A stretch of DNA of 64,000 bases from Candidatus Heimdallarchaeota archaeon. GTDB taxonomy: Archaea; Asgardarchaeota; Heimdallarchaeia; Heimdallarchaeales; Heimdallarchaeaceae. Of the stretch, positions 1 through 8,729 are shown in pieces. Both the position numbers and the translations under genes were made by a program. Each line of letters begins with the position of its first letter. The first letter of the stretch is position 1. A model generated the notes under the pieces. The model made no database searches and was not told where the DNA came from. It worked only from the letters and a program-made list of their open reading frames with translations. Where the stretch lies: NCBI GenBank assembly GCA_019057815.1, contig JAHLWR010000010.1, positions 1 through 64,000 on the forward strand. Direction: 5' to 3'.

Positions 1-179
1 GTCCCCTTGACTCTCCAATTACCCTCAAGTGTAACCCATGTCTGTTGAGTTAACATTGATATGCTACCAATAGAAAAAGTTTTGATAATTATTGAAAATA
101 CAATTGTGAAAATTCTTTCAAAGATAAAAAAACGAAAAACAAGGAAAAAGAAGTAAAATCTAAAATCAATGAGACACAT
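1..179 (-). CDS. Possible 5' part of a gene running off the window edge
   Basis: A minus-strand frame is open from an ATG at 177-179 to base 1. The last stretch, after an internal ATG at 54-56, reads MLTQQTWVTLEGNWRVKG, which has balanced amino-acid composition and looks coding. The part upstream of that ATG is rich in Phe, Ile and Leu. It could be a signal or membrane segment, or simply T-rich intergenic DNA read by chance. The real start may therefore be at 56. No family is recognised. Bases 180-305 show no gene. Confidence 0.3.
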   Translation of the reverse strand, partial: MCLIDFRFYFFFLVFRFFIFERIFTIVFSIIIKTFSIGSISMLTQQTWVTLEGNWRVKG

Positions 180-305
180 ATAGACAATTATGATTGAAAC
201 CGAATCAATCTTTATTCATAGAAATATGGGACTATCCCTTCAAATATCACTCACCATCAATGAAATCTAAAGGTACTTTTCCTAGATTATTCTAGAATAT
301 AGAAA

Positions 306-1628
306 TCATGTATTTAAATGAAATAACAAGGAATCCTGTGTTTCTTCTGTTATTGGTTTAGCAAACAGAGATCTATTTTCGAATTGACTCGGAATGTTCA
401 AGTTTCTGAAAATCTTATGAATGATCTCTAGAACAATATTTATACACTTATGAATGCTATCGTAGGTTTTATCTCTTGGTTCTGATTGATACTGTTTTCC
501 ATGAGCATATTTATTTCGAATTTCATAAGAGCTTAGTAATTTAGTAAAAGCTTCAGAACCACTCAGTATGTTAAGTTCCTTCTTAATATATAATACAGCT
601 CTAAGTGATGTTTCAAATTTTTTTGTATATCCAGTCTGCATAAGTAATTCTGTAATTGAAATAATATTAAAATAAAGCTCACCTATTGACCTTGATTGTG
701 GTATAATGGGAATTCTTTGAATTAAGGATGTCAAAAACTCTAAATCACGGTATAAAAGAAGTAATTCTCTTTGTCTCTTTGTATCATCAATATAGCTTTT
801 TGTTTCAACAATATAGCGTAATTTCTCGAAAACATTACCTATATTGTCTGTATAAACTAAGTTATCTTTCTCAAAAATTCCTTTCAACATATTTGTTCCT
901 GAAATTTCTTCAACCCACCCATAATCACATATAAATAAAGAAACCTTCCATATTGCTGTTATGACCCTATCCCATTGACTATTTATCCTATCTATTTTAT
1001 TTCCAAAAAAACTGTTGGGTTTAAGTTGTGGGTAGCTATAAATAATGAGATTGTCACCATCTTTCTCTGTTCTTTGGATACTAAACATTTCATCTGTGAA
1101 TATAGAATAGGGAAGATTCATTATTCGAATATCATCCTCAATCTCTAAGGACACTTTTTTAGGAGAATCAGAATAAATTGAGAGTTTGAAATTTCTAATG
1201 TCCTTTGATAAATCTATTATTAGAAGGAGATTTTCCAAATCCAATTGAATCATAAGTTCTTGCTCTCTAAGGTAACTCTCGACTGACAAGAAAAGCATTT
1301 TAATTAGTTCTTTCTCTTTATCAAAATCTGTTGAAATTTCTTGTTTAAATAAGAATATATCCTCATTTAAGACGCCAGAATCAATAAAATGACTATAGTA
1401 AGTTCTCAATGAGATAATATGATTCTGTTGTCTTTGATTTTTCTGTTGTCTTTGATTTAAGGCTCTATTAAACTCTATTACTGTGATATTTTCAATTATT
1501 TCAAGTACAGCTTTAACATATATTTTTGTTTTTTTTATTGTAAGAGAGAGAGATTGAGGCCATCTTAGATAAACTAAATCTATAGGTGCATCAAGAATGT
1601 TTTCAAGCCAATTAGTTGTAGATGACAC
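306..1628 (-). CDS. HEPN-domain protein paired with a ParB-like gene
   Basis: This is a 440-residue protein without a recognised N-terminal domain. Near the C terminus the helical segment around residues 345-405 carries R371-N-K-Y-A-H376, the R-x4-H motif of HEPN ribonuclease or RNA-binding domains. It starts with GTG, which shares one base with the TAG stop of the upstream ParB-like gene (TAGTG), so the two are almost certainly co-translated. The sequence near residue 60 contains a small tandem duplication (NQRQQKNQRQQ). HEPN domains in such pairs are often RNases of toxin or abortive-infection modules. That role is inferred here; the fold call rests on the motif and the predicted helices. 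Confidence 0.6.
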   Translation of the reverse strand: MSSTTNWLENILDAPIDLVYLRWPQSLSLTIKKTKIYVKAVLEIIENITVIEFNRALNQRQQKNQRQQNHIISLRTYYSHFIDSGVLNEDIFLFKQEISTDFDKEKELIKMLFLSVESYLREQELMIQLDLENLLLIIDLSKDIRNFKLSIYSDSPKKVSLEIEDDIRIMNLPYSIFTDEMFSIQRTEKDGDNLIIYSYPQLKPNSFFGNKIDRINSQWDRVITAIWKVSLFICDYGWVEEISGTNMLKGIFEKDNLVYTDNIGNVFEKLRYIVETKSYIDDTKRQRELLLLYRDLEFLTSLIQRIPIIPQSRSIGELYFNIISITELLMQTGYTKKFETSLRAVLYIKKELNILSGSEAFTKLLSSYEIRNKYAHGKQYQSEPRDKTYDSIHKCINIVLEIIHKIFRNLNIPSQFENRSLFAKPITEETQDSLLFHLNT

Positions 1629-2749
1629 TAGTTTCCCCTTAATTTATCAACAATATTAAGAGCATTTTCAACCGCGGTTTTTAAGTTTTTTAGAACTCCT
1701 AAATTTTCATCTGTTATGATTTGAAGCTCAGAAGCAGGAATAGTGATAACTGTATTTGTAGCTTTCCTTAAGTATGCTGTCCAAACTGATGGTTTAATAA
1801 TTTCTTCTTGAGTTCTAATTTGCACCATCACAGTATAAGGACTAGTATTTTCATTAATTCGCTCAATCAGTTCACCGCTATCTGCTCTTGCAACAATTTC
1901 AGCTAATGCTCTAATATCATATCTACCAGATTTAACTATACCATCAGAAATCCAATTTGCTAGTAGTTCCACATTTTCTAAATTTTTAATACTTGGAAAT
2001 AGAAGATCAGACTGATTCTCTTCATATTCTAACCATTCTCTAAGATTCGGTCTCACTATTGCTTCTGTAAAAATATCAAAAGATAATTTTTGGAAAGTAA
2101 TTATTTCTACATCAAGATTCTCTAGCATCCAGTTTTGTAGTGCTATAGCCCTCAGTAATCGTTTAGTTTCTCGAACAGAAATCCCATAGCTTTCAGCCAC
2201 TTGAGATTCATCGTTTTCAAGCTCTATATACATTTCTGCAACCATAATTGCTTTTTGTAACAATTTCCAATCTTCAATAGCTACAATGTGTCTGACACCT
2301 AGAATATTAATCATATAAGAGTACTGCCCAGATTCTAAAACAATACAAGGAAGTTTTTGTAAAGTTTTTAGGAATTCCTCATTTAAACCCCCTAATTTTT
2401 CAGGATCAGACAAAATTTCCTTTACAGCGAGTAGTCTTCTGTTCCCTTCAATAACTAGATAGAAGAAACTACCATTTTCTTTTGTACATTCTGTTTTTAC
2501 AACTATTAACGGTTCAATCTGTATGAAACCAACACTAAGTATTGAGTTTATCAAAACATCTATCTTAGCTTCTTTGTCTAGTTGTTTACTAATTGCACTT
2601 TGTTTTCGAAGTAAACTGTCACATGAAGGTAGTTGTCGATATTTGCCTTCTTTCTCTATAATAGAAACTAATCTTGGATTTCTAGGATCTAGAAGAAGTA
2701 ATTCTGGTGCTACTAATTCGATTTTCATATTTTCATTAGTAGTTGTCAT
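1628..2749 (-). CDS. ParB/Srx-fold nuclease-like protein
   Basis: This 373-residue protein has a ParB/sulfiredoxin-type N-terminal region. Residues 10-30 read as the LDPRNPRL strand, and the phosphate-binding motif VIEGNRRLLAVK follows around residue 100 (family pattern GxxRRxxA). After it comes a helical region that resembles the KorB/ParB helix-turn-helix section (AESYGISVRETKRLLRAI). ParB/Srx folds bind or hydrolyse NTPs and act in partition, as nucleases, or in DNA-modification defence. There is no ParA beside it, and the next gene encodes a HEPN protein, so a defence or toxin module is more likely than partition. Start is ATG at 2747-2749; a second in-frame ATG lies at 2728. An AT-rich TATA-like stretch lies about 60 bases upstream. 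Confidence 0.65.
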   Translation of the reverse strand: MTTTNENMKIELVAPELLLLDPRNPRLVSIIEKEGKYRQLPSCDSLLRKQSAISKQLDKEAKIDVLINSILSVGFIQIEPLIVVKTECTKENGSFFYLVIEGNRRLLAVKEILSDPEKLGGLNEEFLKTLQKLPCIVLESGQYSYMINILGVRHIVAIEDWKLLQKAIMVAEMYIELENDESQVAESYGISVRETKRLLRAIALQNWMLENLDVEIITFQKLSFDIFTEAIVRPNLREWLEYEENQSDLLFPSIKNLENVELLANWISDGIVKSGRYDIRALAEIVARADSGELIERINENTSPYTVMVQIRTQEEIIKPSVWTAYLRKATNTVITIPASELQIITDENLGVLKNLKTAVENALNIVDKLRGN

Positions 2750-2819
2750 AATAATCTCTTTCTACTAACTCTATATATCTATTATGTATCAAGTTATAAA
2801 AAAACTATATTTTATTGTG

Positions 2820-2862
2820 TTTAAAAGCTGACCTTTATAATTAATACTGTAAATAGAATCAT
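2820..2862. repeat. Flanking repeat shared with 50645-50687
   Basis: This 43-base stretch downstream of the truncated nuclease copy matches 50645-50687 at 38 of 43 positions by direct reading (core TTTATAATTAA and ATAGAATCAT). Each lies a similar distance beyond the stop codon of a member of the same gene family. The repeat unit therefore extends past the coding sequence, which argues for segmental duplication or transposition of the whole unit rather than convergent similarity of proteins. Confidence 0.6.
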
Positions 2863-2912
2863 TAGGTCCAAATTGGAAAAAGATTTCTTTAACACTTAGA
2901 TTTACTAGTTTA

Positions 2913-3670
2913 TCAAACTAAAAGCCATTTATCCTCTTCTGGATTGTACTCACGCATTTTCCCTGAATGTAGAACGTTTTTTGTCGATAATATTCCTAGA
3001 TGTATCAGATGTTTCTTGAAAGTAAAAATTGTAGAATGTGTAATGTACTCTCTCAACACTCTTTCTTCTTCATATATCCTCTTTTCTTCTCCCTTCTGAT
3101 ACATTCTCAACACTTCTTCTTTCTTGTTCTCCGGGCAGAAGAGATTTATGAACAGATTTGGTTTGTTTCTTACTATTTCTTCTACTAACTCTCTAAAACT
3201 CATTCCTTTCCTTTTCTGTTTTTCAAACACTTTCATCAATTCCATAAACAGCTCATTCTTATTGTAGAGCATTTTCAACGTTATAGCTATTTCCGGATAT
3301 TCTGTTGCTAAAGATACTCTTTTCTTTCTACTAGTCTCTTTCTTCATCTCTTCCAATTTCTCTAGTTTATCTAATCCTTCTAGTTGCATTATTCTCTTTA
3401 GAACGAACCCTTCATCCGTTATTCTTAGTTCTCCTGCTTGTTCTTTTATCAATCCTATTATCTTTGCTCCTCTGATAAGCTCCCCTATTGCTTGGATGTT
3501 GTAATTTTCCAATTCTTCCTCTACTTCCTTTCTTACTCTCCGATCAGAACTAACAAATATCAATGGTGCTAGACAATTTACTATATAATTTCTTGTCAAG
3601 TCTGTTAACCTCTTCTGTGATGACACCATATCTTTCTCAAGATTAACAACTCTATCTTAGTATCTTCTAG
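2913..3670 (-). pseudogene. PD-(D/E)XK-winged helix family, copy 1 (5'-truncated)
   Basis: The readable frame (2913-3629) starts at an internal Met and corresponds to the C-terminal 238 residues of the 387-residue protein encoded at 19572-20735. Nucleotide similarity continues past that Met to about 3670 and then stops abruptly ten bases before an IS element. The N-terminal nuclease domain is missing and is not found beyond the IS, so this is a truncated copy and not a simple insertion. About 230 bases in the middle (near 3240-3480) are identical to copy 2. The retained part holds the winged-helix-like region and the basic C-terminal region. Confidence 0.8.
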
Positions 3671-3787
3671 ATAATCTAGAGAAGCATGTCCCAAAACTAG
3701 TCTGAGTAGACTAGAGCTTCTCTGAGGGAGAAAGAGAGTTTTAACGGAGAAAAGGGGAAAAAACGCAAAGACCGAAGAGTCTAAGAA

Positions 3788-3838
3788 GTGAGGGTCAAAT
3801 CTTGAAATATGCTAATACTACAAAAACTTGACCCTCAC
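3788..3838 (+). promoter_or_regulatory. Inverted repeat around the transposase start codon
   Basis: GTGAGGGTCAA at 3788-3798 is perfectly complementary to TTGACCCTCAC at 3828-3838. The 29-base loop contains the transposase ATG (3809-3811), and the purine-rich GAGGG that could serve as ribosome binding site is in the 5' arm. Folding in mRNA would hide the ribosome binding site, especially in transcripts that read into the element from outside. IS10 and related elements are known to use such structures to limit transposase. Here the role is inferred. Confidence 0.5.
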
Positions 3839-4747
3839 GTAGTTAAACAGTTCATTGAACTAAATAAAGATTTGGTTAGAAGGAAATTTTCAGAGAAAAG
3901 AACAGAAAACCGAAGGAAAGGAGGAGCGCCAAGGTTAGGTGAAAGATGGATAATAGTCTTACTTTGTGTGATTGGAAGGATGGAAGGAGTACCATGGAGA
4001 ACACTACCTCTAAAACTGTCCTTGTGTGACTTTCTGACAAGAGAAGGGTACCTTAGGGCTATACCTTCGAAAACTACTTTTCACAGAATATGGCAGAATG
4101 TAAGAGTACAATCATTAGAGAGTTGGATTAGAGCTATAGGCTACAATACAGCTGTAGAATGGGAAGACTCGGAGTGTGCAGTAGATAGTTTAGGGTTTAA
4201 AATCACTACAGGTAACCTCTGGCGTTACCTTAAGTGGGCAAAAGGACAACTTAAGAAGACTTCCAAACTTTTCTACAAAGTGCATATTATTATCTCGCTT
4301 CCTTCTCGAGCAGTAGTCTCACTCACCACTTCTCCTTCTACTACTCATGACAGCAAAGTCTGTGGCAAACTCTTTCAAACTTTACCAAAGCGGTTGATAA
4401 AGCGCTTTAAATGTATGCACCTCGATGGAGCATACTGGGACGAAAATATCATGGGATGGATCAAGCAAGAAGGTATGTATCCTGATGTCCCACCCAACAA
4501 GAATTCTGTCGACCACGGGACTGATAGTCCTCAAGACCTGAGAGTTAGAGCAGAAGAAAATTATCCTGGGTTGTATCGTGAAAACCACCATCCTGAACGA
4601 CGTGCAAGCGTTGAACATGTTTTTGGTTTAATCAAGCTCCATCCCCCCACTATTTATGACCGCAAGCTGACTAATAAGCTCAAGACTTTACTCTGCCCTT
4701 TCCTCTGGTACACCTTTCTTTTGTACGCTCATACCCTCTGGAGGTGA
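3809..4747 (+). CDS. IS5-family DDE transposase
   Basis: The 312-residue protein has the IS5-type layout: an N-terminal helical DNA-binding region with the GAPRLGERW segment near residue 40, then an RNase-H-like catalytic core. The acidic triad is visible as D in AVDSLGFK (near residue 127), D in HLDGAYWDENI (near 207) and E in RASVEHVFGLIK (near 276). Length and organisation are normal for an active enzyme with no interruption. It is the only gene in the element bounded by the inverted repeats. Translation may be limited by the inverted repeat around its start codon. Confidence 0.9.
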   Translation: MLILQKLDPHVVKQFIELNKDLVRRKFSEKRTENRRKGGAPRLGERWIIVLLCVIGRMEGVPWRTLPLKLSLCDFLTREGYLRAIPSKTTFHRIWQNVRVQSLESWIRAIGYNTAVEWEDSECAVDSLGFKITTGNLWRYLKWAKGQLKKTSKLFYKVHIIISLPSRAVVSLTTSPSTTHDSKVCGKLFQTLPKRLIKRFKCMHLDGAYWDENIMGWIKQEGMYPDVPPNKNSVDHGTDSPQDLRVRAEENYPGLYRENHHPERRASVEHVFGLIKLHPPTIYDRKLTNKLKTLLCPFLWYTFLLYAHTLWR

Positions 4748-4882
4748 ATAAGAGGTTTTGGGACATGCTTCTAGAGTATTATTAAAAAATTTTAAACCAA
4801 ACATATAAAAAGCTAAATGACCTACAACCTAGTTGATATAATTTAATTTACAGCAATGAATAACAACGATGCTATACAATAC

Positions 4883-4890
4883 GAGGTGAT
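4883..4890 (+). promoter_or_regulatory. Strong Shine-Dalgarno that decides a CTG start
   Basis: GAGGTGAT matches the anti-Shine-Dalgarno of 16S rRNA over eight bases. It ends three bases before CTG at 4894, while the first conventional start (TTG, 4924) is over 30 bases away. The reading frame is open back to 4864, and the ten residues after the CTG look like a natural N terminus of the downstream KAP protein. Confidence 0.6.
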
Positions 4891-4893
4891 TAT

Positions 4894-7800
4894 CTGAGCT
4901 ATATTCCAGATTCTGAGATTAACTTGTTTGAGGAAGAGGATGTTCTTGGAACAACTTCCTATGTAAATACGCTGTACGAGATTATTAATACCTGTGGAAC
5001 TCCATTTACAATAGGTCTGTTTGGGGGTTGGGGGACGGGAAAATCTTCGATAGTAAAAACAGTAAATAATAAGTTAAAAGAAGAGAAGAAAGAAAAGATA
5101 GAAGTTATAACTTATGATGCTTGGAAGTATTCCAAGGATTCTTTTAGAAGAACCTTTCTTTTAGAGATACTAAAGGAAACTGAGTTAGAAGAAACAAAAA
5201 AGCTTGAAAATGCTTTTTACAAGGAAGAATCTGAAGAAATAGGACATAAACCTAAAGTTAGAAAAGATATTTGGCTTAAAATCATTTATCTTATATTCCT
5301 TACAACTCTTATTGCAAGTATATGGATTTTTGTAGATGAAGAATTGGATTTGAAGCTTATACTAATGGGTTTAGGTATTATTAGTGCTGCTTTAATTTTC
5401 TTCATACAAGAATTCACAGTGATTTACAAAACAACAAGGTATCACCCTAGAATTTTTAACCCTGAACAATTTGAATCTATTTTCTGTGAAATGATAGAAG
5501 AATTGACATCGAAAGAGCGAACAAAGAAAGAATGGATTAAAAAAGGCTTTATTAGAAAAAAATTCGAAAAAGTTGTCATAATTATTGATAATTTGGATAG
5601 ATGCAGAAGAGAGACCGCAATTGAATTAATGCTTACCATTAAGAATTTTCTTGAAATAAAAGAATGTATTTATGTAATTCCAGTTGATAATCTCGCTATT
5701 AAACAATTTCTTGATGAGAATTTAAAAAACAGTAATAAACACGGTATAGAATATAAAAATAGTGATGAGTTTCTTAGAAAATTCTTTAATATAGTAATTA
5801 GAATAAAATCCTTCACATCACTAGATCTCTTTGACTTTGCAACCAAATTAAATCAAAAATACAATCTAAATTTTAATAGTATGGTGCTGGAAATAGGTTC
5901 ATATGAATATGCGAAAAACCCAAGAAGGATTATACAATTTTTAAACAATCTTAAAGTTGAATATCAATGGTTTAAAAATGCTGAAAATCTAGGATATTTA
6001 CCTAAAAATTTTGCAACAGAAAATGTTGAATTCATAGCAAAAATGATGATAATTAGAGAGGAATGGCCACACATTTACAGAGAAATAGAAGAAGATGAGA
6101 ATAACCTTTCATTGATAGAGAAAACAGTACAAGATTTGGATTTAGAAGGCTCAGTAAACGCTTCAAAATTAAAAGAAAAAGCGATTTTACGAAGTATGGA
6201 AGAATATTACTTCTTTCTGAAAACAAAACCAATTAAAACACAAAATATAGAAATATTCATTAATATTAGAGATAAATTCTCAGAATTACCATATGAGATT
6301 GAAAATTATATACTTAACCAAGACTTCGAAAGCATAAAAAATGAAATTTCTAAAGGATTAGATGTTGAAAAGTTTATTGATTTTATTAAACAAATATTCG
6401 AGAAACAAGTAGTAAGAAGAAAGCGAATTGACATAGCTGGTTATAATATACTTTCAATTATCATAAAATTATATTTAGACACAGACATTCTTGAAAAACC
6501 TTTTGAGAGCTGTAAAAGACTTCTACAGTTTTTTGAACCAAAGTATCTTACTCCTGTAATCCTAGATCTAAATGTTAATCTATTAATGAAATTCTCAAGA
6601 AACCTATACGATAATCGTTATGAAGAAGTCAGTCGTGTTTTGCTTGAATATATAACAGCTCTAACAGAGAATGATTTACTAGAAGATAAGCAAAATCAAA
6701 TTATCACTTTATTTATTGTTAATTTTCAAGATGTTCACGAATATCTGAAAGTAATTACACCACAGTTTAGTATTTTAATTTTGAGTAACACAAACATACT
6801 AGAAGAAATAAGTAATATTCTTGAAAATAAAGAAAATACTATTTTCTTATTAGAAGAAGATAGTATAAATCATATAGTTAATAATATATCTCAAGATCCT
6901 GCTTCAAATTATACAAAATTTAGAATTAAAATACTCACTGCTATAATAGGAGAAGATAAGTGGCAAGATGAAGTAGGTAAATTAATTTCCAAAATAACTA
7001 CCTTTGCAAATACTACAAGTTTACCACATTCAATATACTGGTTGGATGTTTTAAGTGATTTCATAAGAATAGAATATCTAGATAAATTTCCACAAATTTA
7101 TCAAATGTTAGTAAATAGAAATAGTCATTTAATAAAAATTCTCAACATCGAAGTTCTTTCTGAGCAGCAAAAAGAAGGTTTACAATGTTTCCTAACAATA
7201 TGCCAAAAACTTGCTATTCTTGATGATGGGCGAGTATCACAGATATTTGGACTAATTGATAGATACTTTGTGGAAGATATCGAAGAATTATTCGAAAGTA
7301 TTAATTCTTTTTATCAAGAAATATTCACAAACAATAAAATCGAATATTGGGATTTTTCTTCCACTCTATTTCAAAAATTCAAATCAAGCAATCACGAAGA
7401 TAAGAAACCAGCTATGGGAGAAACTGTATCTTTAATGCTTGAAAATAACAAATCAATAGAGCATCTAAATCAAGAATTCATTGATGAGATTTTCATTTAT
7501 CTCTTCTCAATACTTTTTGATGGAGAAGATAATCTCTTTGTGAATCTTGCTGAAAAAATGGTACAAAAATTACTTAATTTTGAGCATCTAATAGATACAT
7601 TCTTTTCAAGGATTAATCAACTTCATTCACGTGATATGGATACAGTAATACGATTTATCTCAAAGATCAAAAAGGTTGAAATCAAGAAAGCTCATTATAA
7701 GAACATTATTCAAAATACAGAGGAAGTTTCTAAACTAACTCGAATCACAAAACGGATAATTGAACTAACACCTGATGAGAATCAGATACTTAAAGATATA

Positions 7801-8109
7801 CTCTTTAACTTGCTTCCAGAGCTAGATACAGAGGATACTATCTATTATAAAAAAATGTTGGAGATTTATGTTAATAATATCGAGCTTTTCTCTAAAGAAG
7901 AAAAAGGTGAGATAGCTGATAAGATAAGTTTTTTCCTTAAATCTGGCAAGAGAGATCAGAACTTTGCATTGAAACAACTAGAAAAAATTGATAGTGTTCC
8001 AAAAGCTAGAAGAAAAATAATTTATTCAATGTTAGAGGATCTAAAGAATCATACTAAAAAAGAAGAAGAAGAACATTTAGAAAGAGTTAAAGAGATATAT
8101 AAAGGTTGA
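4894..8109 (+). CDS. KAP-family P-loop NTPase
   Basis: A long (about 1,070 residues) KAP NTPase. Counting from the TTG at 4924, Walker A is GGWGTGKSS (34-42), followed by the family segment YDAWKYSKDSFRR. Two hydrophobic segments at about 118-165 form the membrane hairpin inserted between Walker A and B, as is typical of KAP proteins. Walker B is VVIIIDNLDRC near residue 221. The remaining 700 residues are helical, probably a repeat or sensor region. KAP NTPases are membrane-associated and often plasmid- or defence-linked. The likely start is CTG at 4894, placed by the GAGGTGAT site; TTG 4924 would remove the conserved-looking leader. It stands alone just beyond the IS element. Confidence 0.85.
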   Translation: MSYIPDSEINLFEEEDVLGTTSYVNTLYEIINTCGTPFTIGLFGGWGTGKSSIVKTVNNKLKEEKKEKIEVITYDAWKYSKDSFRRTFLLEILKETELEETKKLENAFYKEESEEIGHKPKVRKDIWLKIIYLIFLTTLIASIWIFVDEELDLKLILMGLGIISAALIFFIQEFTVIYKTTRYHPRIFNPEQFESIFCEMIEELTSKERTKKEWIKKGFIRKKFEKVVIIIDNLDRCRRETAIELMLTIKNFLEIKECIYVIPVDNLAIKQFLDENLKNSNKHGIEYKNSDEFLRKFFNIVIRIKSFTSLDLFDFATKLNQKYNLNFNSMVLEIGSYEYAKNPRRIIQFLNNLKVEYQWFKNAENLGYLPKNFATENVEFIAKMMIIREEWPHIYREIEEDENNLSLIEKTVQDLDLEGSVNASKLKEKAILRSMEEYYFFLKTKPIKTQNIEIFINIRDKFSELPYEIENYILNQDFESIKNEISKGLDVEKFIDFIKQIFEKQVVRRKRIDIAGYNILSIIIKLYLDTDILEKPFESCKRLLQFFEPKYLTPVILDLNVNLLMKFSRNLYDNRYEEVSRVLLEYITALTENDLLEDKQNQIITLFIVNFQDVHEYLKVITPQFSILILSNTNILEEISNILENKENTIFLLEEDSINHIVNNISQDPASNYTKFRIKILTAIIGEDKWQDEVGKLISKITTFANTTSLPHSIYWLDVLSDFIRIEYLDKFPQIYQMLVNRNSHLIKILNIEVLSEQQKEGLQCFLTICQKLAILDDGRVSQIFGLIDRYFVEDIEELFESINSFYQEIFTNNKIEYWDFSSTLFQKFKSSNHEDKKPAMGETVSLMLENNKSIEHLNQEFIDEIFIYLFSILFDGEDNLFVNLAEKMVQKLLNFEHLIDTFFSRINQLHSRDMDTVIRFISKIKKVEIKKAHYKNIIQNTEEVSKLTRITKRIIELTPDENQILKDILFNLLPELDTEDTIYYKKMLEIYVNNIELFSKEEKGEIADKISFFLKSGKRDQNFALKQLEKIDSVPKARRKIIYSMLEDLKNHTKKEEEEHLERVKEIYKG

Positions 8110-8142
8110 ATAATCATCAGTAAATTCTTTCTCTATTTGTAT

Positions 8143-8565
8143 TTATTCTGTTACAACTTTATCTATTTTCTTGATAAATATATCAGCCATCAAATCTGTA
8201 AAATATATTTTTGCATCTCTTACTGTTTTCGGATGGTTTGTACATAAAGCTACTTCGTGATTTCTGTTTAGTGAAGTATCTACTAGATTTGCTGAACCTA
8301 TTAGTAACTCTGTATCATCTATCAGCAATAGTTTTGCATGGACCTTCTCATCATGTTCTATCTGAAAACCTAATTTATGCAATGTAAGAACTGTAGCTTT
8401 GTGTTTTTGATCTTTTTCATAATCAGCTGTTCTTGTCACTATTCTAACACGAATATGTTTTTCATCCACAGCTATCTTCATAGCATCTAGAACTTCTTTT
8501 GATTCCCAGATCCAAGGTGAAGCAATTAAGATTTCTTTTTTTGCAAGTTCTATTAGTTTAATCAT
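8143..8565 (-). CDS. Single-HKD phospholipase-D-like nuclease
   Basis: The 140-residue protein has one PLD half-domain with the catalytic motif VHAKLLLIDDTELLIGSANL (H-x-K-x4-D then G-S). Single-HKD proteins work as homodimers, like Nuc or BfiI. The same reading frame continues upstream of the ATG with a plausible PLD N terminus (MVIEDGFKVEFLADREIM from an ATG at 8625 or 8634), interrupted by one TAA at 8569-8571, two codons before the ATG at 8565. The ancestral gene probably ran to 8634 and now carries a nonsense codon, or the stop is a sequence error. It follows an Nmad3-like gene on the same strand. Confidence 0.75.
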   Translation of the reverse strand: MIKLIELAKKEILIASPWIWESKEVLDAMKIAVDEKHIRVRIVTRTADYEKDQKHKATVLTLHKLGFQIEHDEKVHAKLLLIDDTELLIGSANLVDTSLNRNHEVALCTNHPKTVRDAKIYFTDLMADIFIKKIDKVVTE

Positions 8566-8618
8566 TTTTTACATGATTTCCCTATCTGCTAGGAACTCAA
8601 CTTTGAATCCATCTTCAA

Positions 8619-8729
8619 TTACCATAGTTTCCATATTTTCCATGCTAAAGCGAACTGAAAATCTTTTTCAGAATGGAAAAAGGGTCTGTCTTTTGATAGT
8701 TTTTCTAGAACTGAATCTAAGTCAATCAG
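8619..8729 (-). pseudogene. N-terminal fragment of a nuclease-like gene, CTG start
   Basis: A 36-codon frame begins with CTG (8727-8729), directly after the TAA of the Nmad3-like gene, with GGTGA five bases upstream. It reads DSVLEKLSKDRPFFHSEKDF, then an ALAWKIWK segment. This resembles the N terminus of a prokaryotic nuclease-like family whose members begin with an FHSE-x-DFQ motif. It ends at a TAA overlapping the start of the upstream-extended PLD frame, so the rest of the original gene is gone. The family resemblance is from memory and uncertain; the coding character is clearer. Confidence 0.4.

Larger units (their letters stand above)
3681..4771 (+). mobile_element. IS5-like insertion sequence
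   Basis: A 1.09-kb element bounded by perfect 17-base inverted repeats GAAGCATGTCCCAAAAC (3681-3697, and its complement at 4755-4771). TAGA directly flanks both ends (3677-3680 and 4772-4775) and could be a 4-base target duplication. Inside is one DDE transposase gene. A palindrome CTAGTCT-GAGT-AGACTAG sits at 3697-3714, just inside the left end, and could act as a hairpin against read-in transcription. The element abuts the truncated nuclease copy 1. A solo left end of the same element lies at 16338-16400. Confidence 0.85.

Noticed and set aside
1628-2749. ParB of a chromosome or plasmid partition system
   Set aside because: No parA or parS-like repeats are nearby and the partner is a HEPN protein. 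The only ParA in the window is 44 kb away with its own SAP-like partner.
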